DNA of 64,000 bases from Sphingomonas yantingensis (GTDB lineage: Bacteria > Pseudomonadota > Alphaproteobacteria > Sphingomonadales > Sphingomonadaceae): contig NZ_JACIJJ010000002.1 in assembly GCF_014199325.1 (NCBI RefSeq), positions 706,156 to 770,155 of the forward strand, given 5' to 3'. This document shows, piece by piece, positions 8,407 to 17,792 of this stretch (position 1 is its first letter; every line of letters starts with the position of its first letter). A program made the position numbers and the translations under genes. Below the pieces are notes generated by a model. It ran no database searches and was not told the origin of the DNA. It worked only from the letters and a program-made list of their open reading frames with translations.

Positions 8407-9312
8407 TCAGCCCCGCCCCCGCACCCTCACGATACCGTCGCCATAGGGGGCGTCGCGGTTTTGCAGCGCGACCTTAAGGCCGTGCTCTTTCATATCCGCC
8501 TTGAACTGCGTGCGGCGCGGCCCGCTGGCCAGGTGACCGCGGGCGTCAAGCTCGGCGGCATAGCGTTGCAGGGTGCGGGCACCCATCTGCTCGAGCGCGA
8601 AGTCGACGACGCGCTTGTGACAGGCAAGCAATTCAGGATCGGTGGCGGCAATCCGTTGGGCTAGCGCCTTGACCTCGCGATCGAGTGTGTCGGCGGGCCA
8701 GGATTCGATGGCGAGGCCGATCTTCACGGCATCGAGGCCGCTCATCTTGTCGCCGGTAAACAGCATTCGCTTCGCCCATTGCGGACCGCAGTGATACAGC
8801 CACATGTGCGCTGGCGGCGTTCCGTTCGCCCGCGTCGCCGGGAAGCCGATCCGCGCGTCGTCGGCGACGATCACGAGATCGCAGGAAAGCGCGATGTCGG
8901 TGCCGCCGGCCAGGCAATTGCCGTGAACCTTCGCGATCACCGGCTTGTGAAGCTCGGCGACGATCAGCGAGAAAGCCTGCGTGCGCAGCAGCGACCAGAC
9001 ATCGTCGTCGAACCGCTTACCCGATTCCCGATACTTGTAATCGCCGAGTTCGGTGGTTTCGCCGCGACCGGCATAGGCCCCGGTCAGATCATAGCCCGCG
9101 CAGAAGTCCTTGCCCGCACCGGCAAGGATGATGACATTGATGTCGAGCCGGTCGTCGGCCTCGAGCATCGCGTCGCGCATCTCGCTCAGCATCGCGGGGC
9201 CGAGGGCATTGCGCTTGTCGGGCTGGTTGAAGGTGATCGTGGCGACGGGACCATCGACCTCGAAGAGGATGAAATCGGGCTCGTACAGCCACTTGCCGCG
9301 ATAGTCCTTCAT
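8407..9312 (-). CDS. Enoyl-CoA hydratase/isomerase (crotonase) family protein
   Basis: The 301-residue crotonase is longer than its siblings owing to an N-terminal MKDYRGKWLYEPD extension and a basic C-terminal tail. It shows TFNQPDKRNALG, GAGKDFCAGYDL and GGTDIALSCD. Asp replaces the first catalytic Glu and the second region reads FPATRANGTPPAHMW, so classical hydratase chemistry is doubtful. It is the last gene of a minus-strand operon (OYE-like enzyme, SnoaL-like protein, this gene), starting 1 bp after the SnoaL-like stop. Confidence 0.86.
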   Translation of the reverse strand: MKDYRGKWLYEPDFILFEVDGPVATITFNQPDKRNALGPAMLSEMRDAMLEADDRLDINVIILAGAGKDFCAGYDLTGAYAGRGETTELGDYKYRESGKRFDDDVWSLLRTQAFSLIVAELHKPVIAKVHGNCLAGGTDIALSCDLVIVADDARIGFPATRANGTPPAHMWLYHCGPQWAKRMLFTGDKMSGLDAVKIGLAIESWPADTLDREVKALAQRIAATDPELLACHKRVVDFALEQMGARTLQRYAAELDARGHLASGPRRTQFKADMKEHGLKVALQNRDAPYGDGIVRVRGRG

Positions 9313-9313
9313 C

Positions 9314-9886
9314 CTATTTCCCTTCTATCGGTTGGCCGGTCAGTGCCGCGATGTCCTCGTCGCTGGAACGTGCCCAGAACGGTGCCCATGTCGGAAACGC
9401 GCCGGGCAGGTCGGGCAGACGATCGGCCCAGCGATCCCATTGCTGAAAGGGCGGGGCGGGCCGCTCGAGCACGTCGGACGAATACCAGTGCTTCTCGGCG
9501 CGTGTGACGAAATACCATTGGCCGTTCCGCCGCGCGTACCGATCGAAATAGACGATCGCCATCGCCACCCATCGATCGCCGTCCTCATGTTCCGCGCGAC
9601 AATAGACGGTGCCGACGGCGTTGTCGGCATCCTCAAAATCCACGACCTGGCCGCAGACGAGATGGATCGAGCGATAAAAGGTCCGCACGCCCGGATCGAT
9701 CCAGCTTCGCAGCGCCTCGTGCCCCTTGCCCCGCCGGCCGCAATCGACATCGTCGACGAACAGGCCGAGCCACGCGTCGATGTCGCGCGCATCGATCGCC
9801 CGGGCATAACGGGTTGGTAGCTCGCCGATCGCCTGACGCGATTCGATGCGGTCGATCCGGGCCAGAAGATCGGCCGCGTCGCTCAT
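9314..9886 (-). CDS. SnoaL-like / nuclear transport factor 2-fold protein
   Basis: A 190-residue protein starting at 9886 and overlapping the upstream oxidoreductase stop (ATGA). The pattern RYARAIDARDIDAWLGLFVDD and later RAEKHWYSSDVLERP is typical of SnoaL_4/NTF2-like proteins, which share the ketosteroid-isomerase fold. Members act as isomerases, dehydratases or small oxygenase subunits; the exact role cannot be read from sequence. Its place between an OYE-like flavoenzyme and a crotonase suggests an isomerisation or dehydration on a ring substrate. Confidence 0.8.
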   Translation of the reverse strand: MSDAADLLARIDRIESRQAIGELPTRYARAIDARDIDAWLGLFVDDVDCGRRGKGHEALRSWIDPGVRTFYRSIHLVCGQVVDFEDADNAVGTVYCRAEHEDGDRWVAMAIVYFDRYARRNGQWYFVTRAEKHWYSSDVLERPAPPFQQWDRWADRLPDLPGAFPTWAPFWARSSDEDIAALTGQPIEGK

Positions 9887-11040
9887 GTGAGCCTCGTCAG
9901 ATTGGCGCTGTCGAACGGCAAAAAGGGTTCGCCGCGGATCGCCTTTCCGACCCAGTCGGGATCGTTGAGGAGCGATCGGCCAACCCCGATCAGGTCGAAT
10001 TCCCCGCGCTCGAACCGCTCGACCAGCTTGCCGAGATTGTCCGACGCGCCCGATCCGCTGTCGATATGATGGTCGCGCTTGCCCTGGTCCAGGCCGACGC
10101 CGCCGACGACCATGCCGAGCTTTCCGGTCAGCTTCTTCGCCCATCCGCCGAGGTTGAGCGGCGATCCGTCGAACGCCGGCGTGTCGAAATAGCGCTGGCT
10201 GCCGTCGAAGATATCGACCCCCGCATCGGCGATCGGCCCCAGGATCGCCTCGAGCTCGGCCGGCGTGTCGGCCAGCCGTGCCAGATAGTCCTGCATCTTG
10301 AATTGCGAGAAGCGCAGCAGGATCGGCAAGCCGTCTCCGATCGCCGCGCGGATCGCGCGCACGACCTCGACCACGAAGGTGGTCCGCTGCACGGCATCGC
10401 CGCCCCAGCGATCGGTCCGCCGGTTGGTGCCCGCCCAGAGAAAATTGTCGAGCACATAGCCATGGCCGCCGTGGATCGCGATGCCGTCGAACCCCAGCTT
10501 GGCCGCATGACCGGCGCTCCGGGCATAGGCCGCGATGACGTCGGCGATGTCCTCCTCGGTCATCGGCGGCGTGTCTACGTTCAGTCGCACCAGATGGTCG
10601 TCGGCGAGGCTGACCTTGCCCAGTGGGCCGAGGATGCCGCTCGGCCGGCGGGGGCCGACATCGGGGTCGGGGCTCGTCGCCGCGTCGCGCATCGCGCCCT
10701 GATGCCAGAGCTGCGGCATGATCCGCCCACCGGCGGCGTCCACCTCGTCGATCACCCGACGCCAGCCGGCCAGCGGCGCATCGCCGTACATTGCTGGGAC
10801 CGCCGCGGTGTCGACGGCCGCGGGATCGTCGATCGCGACCCCCTCCGTCACGATCAGGCCGACCTGCCCCGCTGCCCGCCGACGGTAATAGGCAGCGACG
10901 TCCTCGCCCGGCACGCGGCCCGGCGAATGTTCACGAGTCATCGGCGCCATGACGAAGCGGTTGGCGACGGTGAGATCACGTACCGTCAGCGGCGTCAGGA
11001 GCGGGGCAAGGCGATACCTCCCCGTCAGATTGTCCGTCAT
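9883..11040 (-). CDS. NADH:flavin oxidoreductase, old yellow enzyme family
   Basis: A 385-residue FMN-dependent TIM-barrel enzyme. Features are NRFVMAPMTREHS near the N-terminus, the active-site IHGGHGYVLDNFLWAGTN with tandem His/Tyr residues, the following RRTDRWGG, and the phosphate-binding end GEFDLIGVGRSLLNDPDW. The family reduces activated C=C bonds of enones and dienoyl-CoAs. Length matches the single-domain type, with no C-terminal dienoyl-CoA reductase extension. It is the first gene of the operon, 50 bp from palindrome site 4. A ring enone or unsaturated CoA ester is a plausible substrate by context. Confidence 0.9.
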   Translation of the reverse strand: MTDNLTGRYRLAPLLTPLTVRDLTVANRFVMAPMTREHSPGRVPGEDVAAYYRRRAAGQVGLIVTEGVAIDDPAAVDTAAVPAMYGDAPLAGWRRVIDEVDAAGGRIMPQLWHQGAMRDAATSPDPDVGPRRPSGILGPLGKVSLADDHLVRLNVDTPPMTEEDIADVIAAYARSAGHAAKLGFDGIAIHGGHGYVLDNFLWAGTNRRTDRWGGDAVQRTTFVVEVVRAIRAAIGDGLPILLRFSQFKMQDYLARLADTPAELEAILGPIADAGVDIFDGSQRYFDTPAFDGSPLNLGGWAKKLTGKLGMVVGGVGLDQGKRDHHIDSGSGASDNLGKLVERFERGEFDLIGVGRSLLNDPDWVGKAIRGEPFLPFDSANLTRLT

Positions 11041-11090
11041 GACTCGACGCTATCCAATCCGGCGTCATGCGCCAATTCGGCGGGCTCGCG

Positions 11091-11106
11091 CATCGCGCCT
11101 GCGATC
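11091..11106. promoter_or_regulatory. Cluster palindrome site 4
   Basis: CATCGC-GCCT-GCGATC shares an exact GCGCATCGCGCCTGCGAT core with site 2 at 5552. It is 50 bp upstream of the OYE-like start at 11040. Confidence 0.62.
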
Positions 11107-11131
11107 CGCCACGGCGTCGGGTCGGGGTGCA

Positions 11132-12709
11132 TCAGGCGAGCTTGCGCAAGTCGACCTTCGACACCTTTCCGGTCGGATTGCGCGGCAGCGCATCGACGAA
11201 GGTGACGACGCGTGGCACCTTGTAGTTCGCCATCTCGGCACGGCACCAGGTGATAACGCCGGCTTCGTCGAGCACCGCATCGGCCCGCGGCACGATGAAG
11301 GCGCGGCCGACCTGACCCAACCGCGGATCGTCGATCCCGATCACGGCGGCCTCGGCCACGCCATCGATCCGGGCAAGCTGCTGCTCGATCTCCGCCGGAT
11401 AGGTGTTGAACCCGCCGACGATGTACATGTCCTTGAGCCGGTCGGTGATCGCCAGATTGCCGGCCGCATCGAACACGCCGACATCGCCCGTGCGCAGATA
11501 CCCGTCGGCGGTAAAGGCAGCCGCGGTCGCGGCGTCATCCTCGAAATAACCACGCATGACCTGCGGGCCCTTGATGACGATCTCACCGGGAGTGCCGGGC
11601 GGCACCGCTTGTCCGTCGCCGTCGATCAGCCGGACGTCGAGATTGTCGAGCGGGCGGCCGGTCGTCGTCGCGATGACGATCGCGCTGTCGCCGGGCCGGG
11701 TATGGCTGACCGAGCCTGCGGCCTCGGTCAGGCCATAGCCGGCGGACACCGCCGCCACGCCGAAAGTGGCTTGCATCTGTTCGATCAGGACGACGGGGAT
11801 CGTCGTGGCACCGGTCATCGCCGACCGGAGCGAGGAGGTGTCGTACCGGGCAAAGTCGGGATGCTCGAGAATGCCCTGATACACGGTCGGGACCGCGGGC
11901 AGGACCGATACCCGGTCACGTTCGATCAAGGTCAGCAACGTATCCGCATCGAGGCTTTGCGCGATGACGAGCGTGATGCCGTAGAGGAAGGCGGCCTGCC
12001 ATCCGGCACGATAGCCGGCATTGTGCGCGAAGGGATATGTGACCGCCAACACGTCGCCCGGTCCGAACCGGCTCACACAGGCCTGTTGCTGCTCACACGC
12101 GATTAGGCTCTGGGCGTTGGTTATCGGTACGCCCTTGGGGACGCCCGTGGTTCCCGATGTGAAGATGATGTCGGCCAGTCCGTCCGGATCGATCCCGGCG
12201 ATGCGGGCGTCCAGCTCGGTCGCCGGGACGCCAGCTCCGGCCGCCACGAAGCGTGACCAGCTCGTTACCCGCCCATCTTCCGCATCGCCGCCGAAGACGA
12301 TGATGCGGCGCAGGTCCGGCAGATCGAGGTCGAGGATGCCGCCAACGAAATCGGTCGATCCGAAGCCCGGATCGCAGAAGAGGAAGCGGACACGTGCCCG
12401 CGCGAGAACGTGCGACACCTCGCGAGGTTTGAGCCGCGTGCTCGCGGGGATGAGCGTCCCGCCCGCCGCCTGGATGGCGAGCGCGGCGACGATCCATTCG
12501 GACTGGTTCACCGCCCAGATCGCCGCGCAGTCGCCGGGCGCGAAGCCGGCGGCGATCAGGCCGCGCGTCGCCGCCCGAGCGGCATCGAGCACGTCGCCAT
12601 AGGTGATTGTCCGGTCGCCCTCGCGGATCGCGACGGCGGCGGGCTGCCGATCGGCCATCGCGGCAAAGGCGTGGAAGGGGGAGGGGAAGGGGAGCGCTGG
12701 GTCGAACAT
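11132..12709 (-). CDS. Acyl-CoA synthetase (AMP-forming), FadD3-like
   Basis: The 525-residue adenylate-forming ligase would activate a carboxylic acid as its CoA thioester using ATP. The P-loop-like A3 motif FTSGTTGVPKG is near residue 186, the YGLTEAAG motif near 330, the hinge TGD..DRLKDMYIVGGFN near 430, and the catalytic lysine in NPTGK near the C-terminus. Sequence style resembles FadD3-type ligases that act on ring-derived propionates, but homology alone does not fix the substrate. It is the last gene of the minus-strand operon thioesterase, dehydrogenase small and large subunits, ligase, 53 bp after the preceding stop. Confidence 0.9.
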   Translation of the reverse strand: MFDPALPFPSPFHAFAAMADRQPAAVAIREGDRTITYGDVLDAARAATRGLIAAGFAPGDCAAIWAVNQSEWIVAALAIQAAGGTLIPASTRLKPREVSHVLARARVRFLFCDPGFGSTDFVGGILDLDLPDLRRIIVFGGDAEDGRVTSWSRFVAAGAGVPATELDARIAGIDPDGLADIIFTSGTTGVPKGVPITNAQSLIACEQQQACVSRFGPGDVLAVTYPFAHNAGYRAGWQAAFLYGITLVIAQSLDADTLLTLIERDRVSVLPAVPTVYQGILEHPDFARYDTSSLRSAMTGATTIPVVLIEQMQATFGVAAVSAGYGLTEAAGSVSHTRPGDSAIVIATTTGRPLDNLDVRLIDGDGQAVPPGTPGEIVIKGPQVMRGYFEDDAATAAAFTADGYLRTGDVGVFDAAGNLAITDRLKDMYIVGGFNTYPAEIEQQLARIDGVAEAAVIGIDDPRLGQVGRAFIVPRADAVLDEAGVITWCRAEMANYKVPRVVTFVDALPRNPTGKVSKVDLRKLA

Positions 12710-12762
12710 GGTTCAGGATCCGGGCGAAAGCGTGTGGGGATGCTCAGCGGGCGGGGCGGCGG

Positions 12763-13950
12763 TCATCGCGGCAATCCGAGGAGCCGTTCGGCGATCACGT
12801 TCCGCATGATCTCGTTGCTGCCGCCGGCGATCGTCCAGCTATAGCTTTTGAGAAACGCATAGGTCGCGTCTTCGGGCGTCAGTCCCCCGCAGCGCAGCGG
12901 CTCGGTCTCGATCTGTCCGCCAAGGCCATCCAGCTGCGCGGTGAAGCCGGTATAATCCTGAAGCAGCGTCGCCCAGTAGAGCTTGATATAGGTCGCGATC
13001 TCTCCGCCGCCGTGCGGGTCGCGGTCGATCTGGGCCAGCAATTCGCCAACCATATGCTTCATCGCCCGTACGCGCGGATAGAAGGCGGCGAACGCCTCCC
13101 GCCGCGCCGGATCCCGCCGCAAAAGCTCGCGATGGCGAACGGCATCACGCTGGATCGCGTGGACCAGCCGCTCGCTGTTCTCGAAGATCAGCAGCCCGCG
13201 TTCGGCGGTCAGCGTCGACTGGGCGATCCGCCAGCCATCATTCTCCGCACCGATCAGGTTCGCGGCCGGAATCTCGACATCGTCGAAAAAGACTTCAGCG
13301 AACTCGGCCTCGCCGGTGATCTGCCGGATCGGCTTGATCGTCAGGCCCGGCGACTTCATGTCGAGGATGAAGTAGGAAATGCCGTCATGCTTGCGCGCCG
13401 CACCTGGATCGGTGCGTGCCAGCAGCAGGCAATAGTCAGCGAAGATGCCATAGGACGACCAGATCTTCTGCCCGTTGACGACATAGACGTCGCCGCGCCG
13501 TTCGGCGCGGGTCCGTAGCGACGCTAGGTCGGAGCCGGCACCCGGCTCTGAAAATCCCTGGCACCAGATGTCACCGCCGCTGCGCGCGCCCTCCAGATAG
13601 CGCTCGCGCTGATCGGCGGTGCCGTAGGCGAAGAGCGTGGCGGGCATGTGATAGAGCGAGATGGTGAACAGATCGGTGTTCGGCGCATCGGCGCGTGCCA
13701 TTTCCTCGTACAGCACGACCTGCGCCGCCAGCGACAGGTCCGCGCCGCCCCATCCCTTGGGCCAATGCGCGGTGGCCAGCCCCGCCGCGGTCTGGGCGGC
13801 GTACCACTCGCGCTGAACGGCGAGATAGCCATGCTCGCCCTCCCGGTGGATGCGGCCCTTCCAGTCGGCGGGGATCGCGCCGGGGAGCCATTCGCGAAGG
13901 GCGGCGCGGAACGCGTCCAGGTCTCGTGCGGCGGCGAGCAGGTCGGTCAT
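12763..13950 (-). CDS. Acyl-CoA dehydrogenase, large-type subunit of a pair
   Basis: A 395-residue FAD enzyme starting at 13950, where it overlaps the preceding dehydrogenase stop (ATGA). Visible are WCQGFSEPGAGSDL (flavin loop), KIWSSYGIFADY, and IGAENDGWRIAQ. At the C-terminus, where medium-chain dehydrogenase has the catalytic Glu of YEGT, this protein reads AGGSNE, with Gly376 in its place. Overlapping pairs of this kind form alpha2beta2 heterotetramers in steroid degraders, with the base supplied elsewhere. An open frame continues upstream, but it is a shadow of the neighbour. Electrons would pass to ETF (genes at 38136-39849). Confidence 0.9.
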   Translation of the reverse strand: MTDLLAAARDLDAFRAALREWLPGAIPADWKGRIHREGEHGYLAVQREWYAAQTAAGLATAHWPKGWGGADLSLAAQVVLYEEMARADAPNTDLFTISLYHMPATLFAYGTADQRERYLEGARSGGDIWCQGFSEPGAGSDLASLRTRAERRGDVYVVNGQKIWSSYGIFADYCLLLARTDPGAARKHDGISYFILDMKSPGLTIKPIRQITGEAEFAEVFFDDVEIPAANLIGAENDGWRIAQSTLTAERGLLIFENSERLVHAIQRDAVRHRELLRRDPARREAFAAFYPRVRAMKHMVGELLAQIDRDPHGGGEIATYIKLYWATLLQDYTGFTAQLDGLGGQIETEPLRCGGLTPEDATYAFLKSYSWTIAGGSNEIMRNVIAERLLGLPR

Positions 13951-15032
13951 GCCGCGATCTCCAAGTCGAGCGCGCTTGCGGCCCGCGCAAGGTGAAGCGA
14001 CCTGTCGCCAAACAACAGCTCGATCAGACGGGCTCGCTTGAGGAACAGGTGGCACGCCTGCTCGGCCGTAAAGCCGATCCCGCCGTGCAACTGGATCGCA
14101 TCGCGCGCGAGTTCGGCATAGTTGGCGCAGGCAAGGGCCTTCGCCGCCGATGCCTCGCTCGGTGCGAGCCTGTCGTCCGCGGCGGCGAGTGCGGCGGCCG
14201 AGGCCAGCAGCAGGCGGTCGCCCTCGAGCCGGGTCTGGTGGTCGGCAACGCGGTGCTTGAGCGCCTGGAAAGAGCCGATCGGCTTTCCGAACTGCTGGCG
14301 CGTCTTCAGATAGTCGATCGTGAGCGGGAGCAGCGCCTGCGATCCGCCGACCGCCTCCGCCGCCAGCGCCAGCGAGGCATGAATGGCGAGCGCCTCCTCG
14401 ACCTTTCCATTCGTGCCGAACACGGCCTCGGCGGATATCGGCCGGTCGCGATAGACGATGTCCGACAGCGTGTGACCGTGATCCCAGAGCGGGAGCCCCT
14501 CGACCTGCTCGGGCGAGAGCAGGACGCGACGAAGGCTGCCATCGGGCGCGACGGCCAGATGCAGCAAGCGATCGGCATCGGCGGCATCGAGCATGCGCGT
14601 CGTGCCGGAGAGGTGCCACCCGTCGACAGTGGGTGCGATCGTCAGGGTCGGCGGCTGAAGCGGGGCAGGGGGATCGATCGCGACGACCGCACCGGCGACG
14701 ATCATCGGCAGCCAGTTGGCCTGCTGCGTCTCGCTTGCGCCGCGCGCGATCGCATCGGCGGCGAGCATCGTCGACAGGAGCGGCACCGGCGCGACCGCGC
14801 GGCCCGCCTCTTCGTAGAGAGCGACGAGCGCATCGATTCCCAGGCCGAGCCCGCCATGGGCCTCGGGCACTGAGAGTGCGGTCCAGCCGAGCCCGACGAT
14901 CGTGTCCCACAGCGGTCGCGCCATCCCGCGGGCATGGTCGAAATGGGCGAGCACCGTATCGACGCTCGCCTCGACGCTGAGCACGTCGCGAAAACTCGCC
15001 TTCAGGCCGTCGACGTCGAGAAAATCATCCAT
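13947..15032 (-). CDS. Acyl-CoA dehydrogenase, small-type subunit of a pair
   Basis: The 361-residue partner of the next dehydrogenase. The N-terminal half is divergent. The C-terminal half carries YLKTRQQFGKPIGSFQALKHR and QLHGGIGFTAEQACHLFLKRA, the typical dehydrogenase dimer and flavin contacts. The GFSEPGAGSD-type flavin loop is missing, as expected for the non-canonical subunit of heterotetrameric FadE pairs. It overlaps the thioesterase by 8 bp upstream and its partner by 4 bp downstream, which favours stoichiometric co-translation. Confidence 0.88.
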   Translation of the reverse strand: MDDFLDVDGLKASFRDVLSVEASVDTVLAHFDHARGMARPLWDTIVGLGWTALSVPEAHGGLGLGIDALVALYEEAGRAVAPVPLLSTMLAADAIARGASETQQANWLPMIVAGAVVAIDPPAPLQPPTLTIAPTVDGWHLSGTTRMLDAADADRLLHLAVAPDGSLRRVLLSPEQVEGLPLWDHGHTLSDIVYRDRPISAEAVFGTNGKVEEALAIHASLALAAEAVGGSQALLPLTIDYLKTRQQFGKPIGSFQALKHRVADHQTRLEGDRLLLASAAALAAADDRLAPSEASAAKALACANYAELARDAIQLHGGIGFTAEQACHLFLKRARLIELLFGDRSLHLARAASALDLEIAA

Positions 15033-15498
15033 CGTGCGCAGGTCCAGTTGTTCGTGCGGTCGCGGGGGTCGCCGGGACGAGGTCGGCTATCGCCTGCTTC
15101 TGTTCGGGCGTAAGCGCGACGGGGCGGCGCGTGTCGGGCGCGACGAAGACATGGGTGAAGTGGCCGACCGCAGCGGGGACCGCCTCTCCATCCCGGAACA
15201 GCGCGATCTCGTAGCGGAGGCTCTTGTCGCCGATGCGGCCGATGCGAACTCGCGCCTCGACGGTCTCGGGGAATTCGATCGATGCCAGAAACTCGCAGCC
15301 GCTGGCGATGCACAGGCCGATCGATGCGGCCGGACCGCGCAGGACGCCCCGCTCGATCGCCAATGTCGTCAGGGCGGTGTCGAACCAGCTATAGTAGATC
15401 GCGTTGTTGACGTGGCCATAGGCGTCGCAATCGGCCCAGCGGCTGGCGATCGCCAAGCCCCATCCATAATTTTCGCGGCGTTCCTCGCGAGCGTGCAT
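15025..15498 (-). CDS. Acyl-CoA thioesterase, 4-hydroxybenzoyl-CoA thioesterase-like hotdog fold
   Basis: A 157-residue single hotdog domain. The hallmark DCDAYGHVNNAIYYSWFD contains the Asp nucleophile/base position and the GHVNN turn. The start at 15498 follows AAGAGG; a longer frame extends upstream but has no ribosome site and runs into the divergent promoter. It would hydrolyse a CoA thioester, perhaps relieving CoA trapping or releasing an end product. It is the first gene of the operon with the dehydrogenase pair and the ligase, divergent from the beta-oxidation fusion enzyme. Confidence 0.87.
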   Translation of the reverse strand: MHAREERRENYGWGLAIASRWADCDAYGHVNNAIYYSWFDTALTTLAIERGVLRGPAASIGLCIASGCEFLASIEFPETVEARVRIGRIGDKSLRYEIALFRDGEAVPAAVGHFTHVFVAPDTRRPVALTPEQKQAIADLVPATPATARTTGPAHDG

Positions 15499-15567
15499 CG
15501 ATCCTCTTCCCGTTGTCGTCCGCCGCTTACGCTGCCGAGCGGGCGGACGGCGAGGGGCGACCCGCGA

Positions 15568-15583
15568 TATCGGCACGGCGATA
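15568..15583. promoter_or_regulatory. Cluster palindrome site 5
   Basis: TATCGG-CACG-GCGATA, with five complementary outer pairs. It lies between divergent starts at 15498 (69 bp) and 15662 (78 bp). Confidence 0.55.
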
Positions 15584-15661
15584 CCCGCACCTCGCCGCTT
15601 TCCTCCGCCGATGCGCGCGCTATCGCCAAGCCGACTCCCTTTGGCTTCCAAGGATATTCGC

Positions 15662-17785
15662 ATGTCGCAGGATCCCGACACCGCCGTCCGTTATGACGTG
15701 CATGGCGACGTCGCCGTGCTCACCATCGACTTTCCGCCGGTCAACGCGCTAGGCGCGGCGATGAAGGAGGGGATGGTCCGTCGGATGCGACAGGCGGCCG
15801 AGGATGACGCGGTCCATGCGATCGTCGTCATCGGCGACAACGACCGGTTCGTGGCCGGTGCCGACATCCGGGAATTCGGCAAGCCGCCGCGCGGGCCGAC
15901 GCTGCTCGAGGTACAGGACCTCCTTGAATTCAGCGAGAAACCGGTGGTGTGCGCGATCGACGGCCATGCGCTGGGCGGCGGACTCGAGCTTGCGCTGGCG
16001 GCGCCATTCCGGGTCGCGGCGTCGCGCGCCAAGCTCGGCCTGCCCGAGGTCAATCTCGGCCTGCTCCCGGGCGGCGGTGGAACGCAGCGACTGACGCGCA
16101 TCGCCGGGCCGGAGGTCGCGCTCGACCTGATCCTGAGCGGCAAGCATATCGGTGCCGCCAAGGCGAAGGAACTGGGGCTCGTCGACGAGGTGACGGACGC
16201 GGACCTCCTGACCGCGGCGATCGACTTCGCCCGGCGCAAGGCGGACGCGGGCGGGCCGTGGCCGCGTGCGATCGAACGAACCGACAAGGTGGCGACCGCC
16301 GATTCCGCGCTGTTCGAAAAGACCCGCAGCGCCAACGCCAAAAAGTGGGCCGGCACGATCGCGCCGTTCCGGATCGTCGATTGCGTCGAGGCGGCGTGCA
16401 CCCGGTCGCCGCAGGACGGCCTCGAGTTCGAGAAGGCGGCGTTCAAGGAATGCCTCGAAGCGCCGAGCCGCGCCGCGCAGGTGCACCTGTTCTTTGCGGA
16501 GCGACAGGCCGCCAAGGTCGAGGGCCTCGATCCCGCCGCCAAGCCGCGCGACATCGCCAAGGTCGGCGTGATCGGTGCGGGCACGATGGGCGGCGGCATC
16601 GCGATGTCGGTGGTCAATGCAGGGATCGCCTGCGTCCTGCTGGAGGTCACGCAGGACGCGCTCGACGCCGGCCTCGAGAAGGTGCGCGGCAATTACGACA
16701 TCTCGATCAAGCGCGGCTCGCGCAGCCAGGCGCAGGTGGACGCGGCCCTGGGGTTACTCACCTCTACCCTCGATTATGACGATCTGGCCGATTGCGACCT
16801 GGTGATCGAGGCGGTGTTCGAGAACATGGGCGTCAAGAAGGAGATTTTCGGGACGCTGGACCGGGTGACAAAGCCGGACGCAATCCTCGCCTCCAACACG
16901 TCCGCGCTCGACATCGACGAGATCGCCGCGGCGACCGGCCGTCCCGAAAACGTGATCGGGATGCACTTCTTCTCGCCCGCCAACGTCATGAAACTGTGCG
17001 AGAATGTCCGCGGCACCAAGTCGTCCGACACCACGATCGCGACGGTCATGGCCTTTGCCAAACGGATCGGCAAGGTGCCGGTGCTGGCCGGCAATTGCGA
17101 GGGGTTCATCGGCAACCGCATCCTCAAGATCTATGGCCAGGAGGCGGATCTGATCCTCGAGCAGGGAGCTGCGCCGTGGGACGTCGATCGCGCGCTCAAG
17201 GGCTTCGGCTTCCCGATGGGCCTTTACCTCATGCGTGACATGTCGGGCCTCGATGTCGGCTATCGGATGCGGCAGGGGCGGATCGAGGCGGGCACGCTCG
17301 ACACGTCCAGCCCGGAATATTCGCCGCTCGCCGACCGGATCGTCGAAGCGGGGCGGCACGGACAGAAGACGGGTGCCGGATACTACAAGTACGAAGGCCG
17401 CGATGCGTCGCCGGATCCGGCGGTGCTCGACATGCTCCGGGACGTTGCAGCCGCCAAGCAGGTCCCCCAGCGCCGCTTCACCGACGAAGAGATCGTCGAG
17501 CAGATCCTGGCGGCGATGGCGAACGAAGGGGCCAAGATCCTCGAAGAGGGCATCGCGCAGCGGGCCAGCGATATCGACGTGACCTACGTCTATGGCTACG
17601 GCTTCCCGAAGCATGAAGGCGGCCCGATGTTCTGGGCGCAGCGCAAGGGCCTCGACAAGCTGCTCGAGATCGTTCGCGCCAATCACGCGAAGTTCGGCGA
17701 TCGCTGGAAGCCCGCGGCGCTGCTGGAAGCGCGCGTCGCCGACGGAAAGGATTGGGACGGAAAGCCGATCGCCGGCGCAGGCTGA
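15662..17785 (+). CDS. Bifunctional enoyl-CoA hydratase / 3-hydroxyacyl-CoA dehydrogenase
   Basis: A 707-residue fusion. Residues 1-190 form a crotonase domain with the oxyanion loop FVAGADI, and both classical glutamates are in place (GGGLELAL Glu109; GLPEVNLGLLPGGGG Glu129). Residues about 300-480 are the NAD-binding domain, starting VGVIGAGTMGGGIA with the catalytic-type GMHFFSPANVMKLCE. The remainder is a duplicated 3-hydroxyacyl-CoA dehydrogenase C-terminal domain. Length suits the peroxisomal-type or FadJ-like monofunctional chain. It would carry out two consecutive beta-oxidation steps on side-chain or ring-derived acyl-CoAs. It is the only crotonase here with the full hydratase residue pair. 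Confidence 0.94.
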   Translation: MSQDPDTAVRYDVHGDVAVLTIDFPPVNALGAAMKEGMVRRMRQAAEDDAVHAIVVIGDNDRFVAGADIREFGKPPRGPTLLEVQDLLEFSEKPVVCAIDGHALGGGLELALAAPFRVAASRAKLGLPEVNLGLLPGGGGTQRLTRIAGPEVALDLILSGKHIGAAKAKELGLVDEVTDADLLTAAIDFARRKADAGGPWPRAIERTDKVATADSALFEKTRSANAKKWAGTIAPFRIVDCVEAACTRSPQDGLEFEKAAFKECLEAPSRAAQVHLFFAERQAAKVEGLDPAAKPRDIAKVGVIGAGTMGGGIAMSVVNAGIACVLLEVTQDALDAGLEKVRGNYDISIKRGSRSQAQVDAALGLLTSTLDYDDLADCDLVIEAVFENMGVKKEIFGTLDRVTKPDAILASNTSALDIDEIAAATGRPENVIGMHFFSPANVMKLCENVRGTKSSDTTIATVMAFAKRIGKVPVLAGNCEGFIGNRILKIYGQEADLILEQGAAPWDVDRALKGFGFPMGLYLMRDMSGLDVGYRMRQGRIEAGTLDTSSPEYSPLADRIVEAGRHGQKTGAGYYKYEGRDASPDPAVLDMLRDVAAAKQVPQRRFTDEEIVEQILAAMANEGAKILEEGIAQRASDIDVTYVYGYGFPKHEGGPMFWAQRKGLDKLLEIVRANHAKFGDRWKPAALLEARVADGKDWDGKPIAGAG

Positions 17786-17792
17786 ACGGCGC

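Noticed and set aside
9814..11205. A 463-codon plus-strand frame across the OYE-like gene
   Set aside because: Shadow of a well-supported flavoenzyme on the minus strand; low-complexity His/Arg/Asp-rich translation.
12763..14910. A 715-residue fused acyl-CoA dehydrogenase
   Set aside because: The N-terminal 320 residues are an out-of-frame reading of the upstream dehydrogenase; the real start is the ATG at 13950 with an ATGA overlap.
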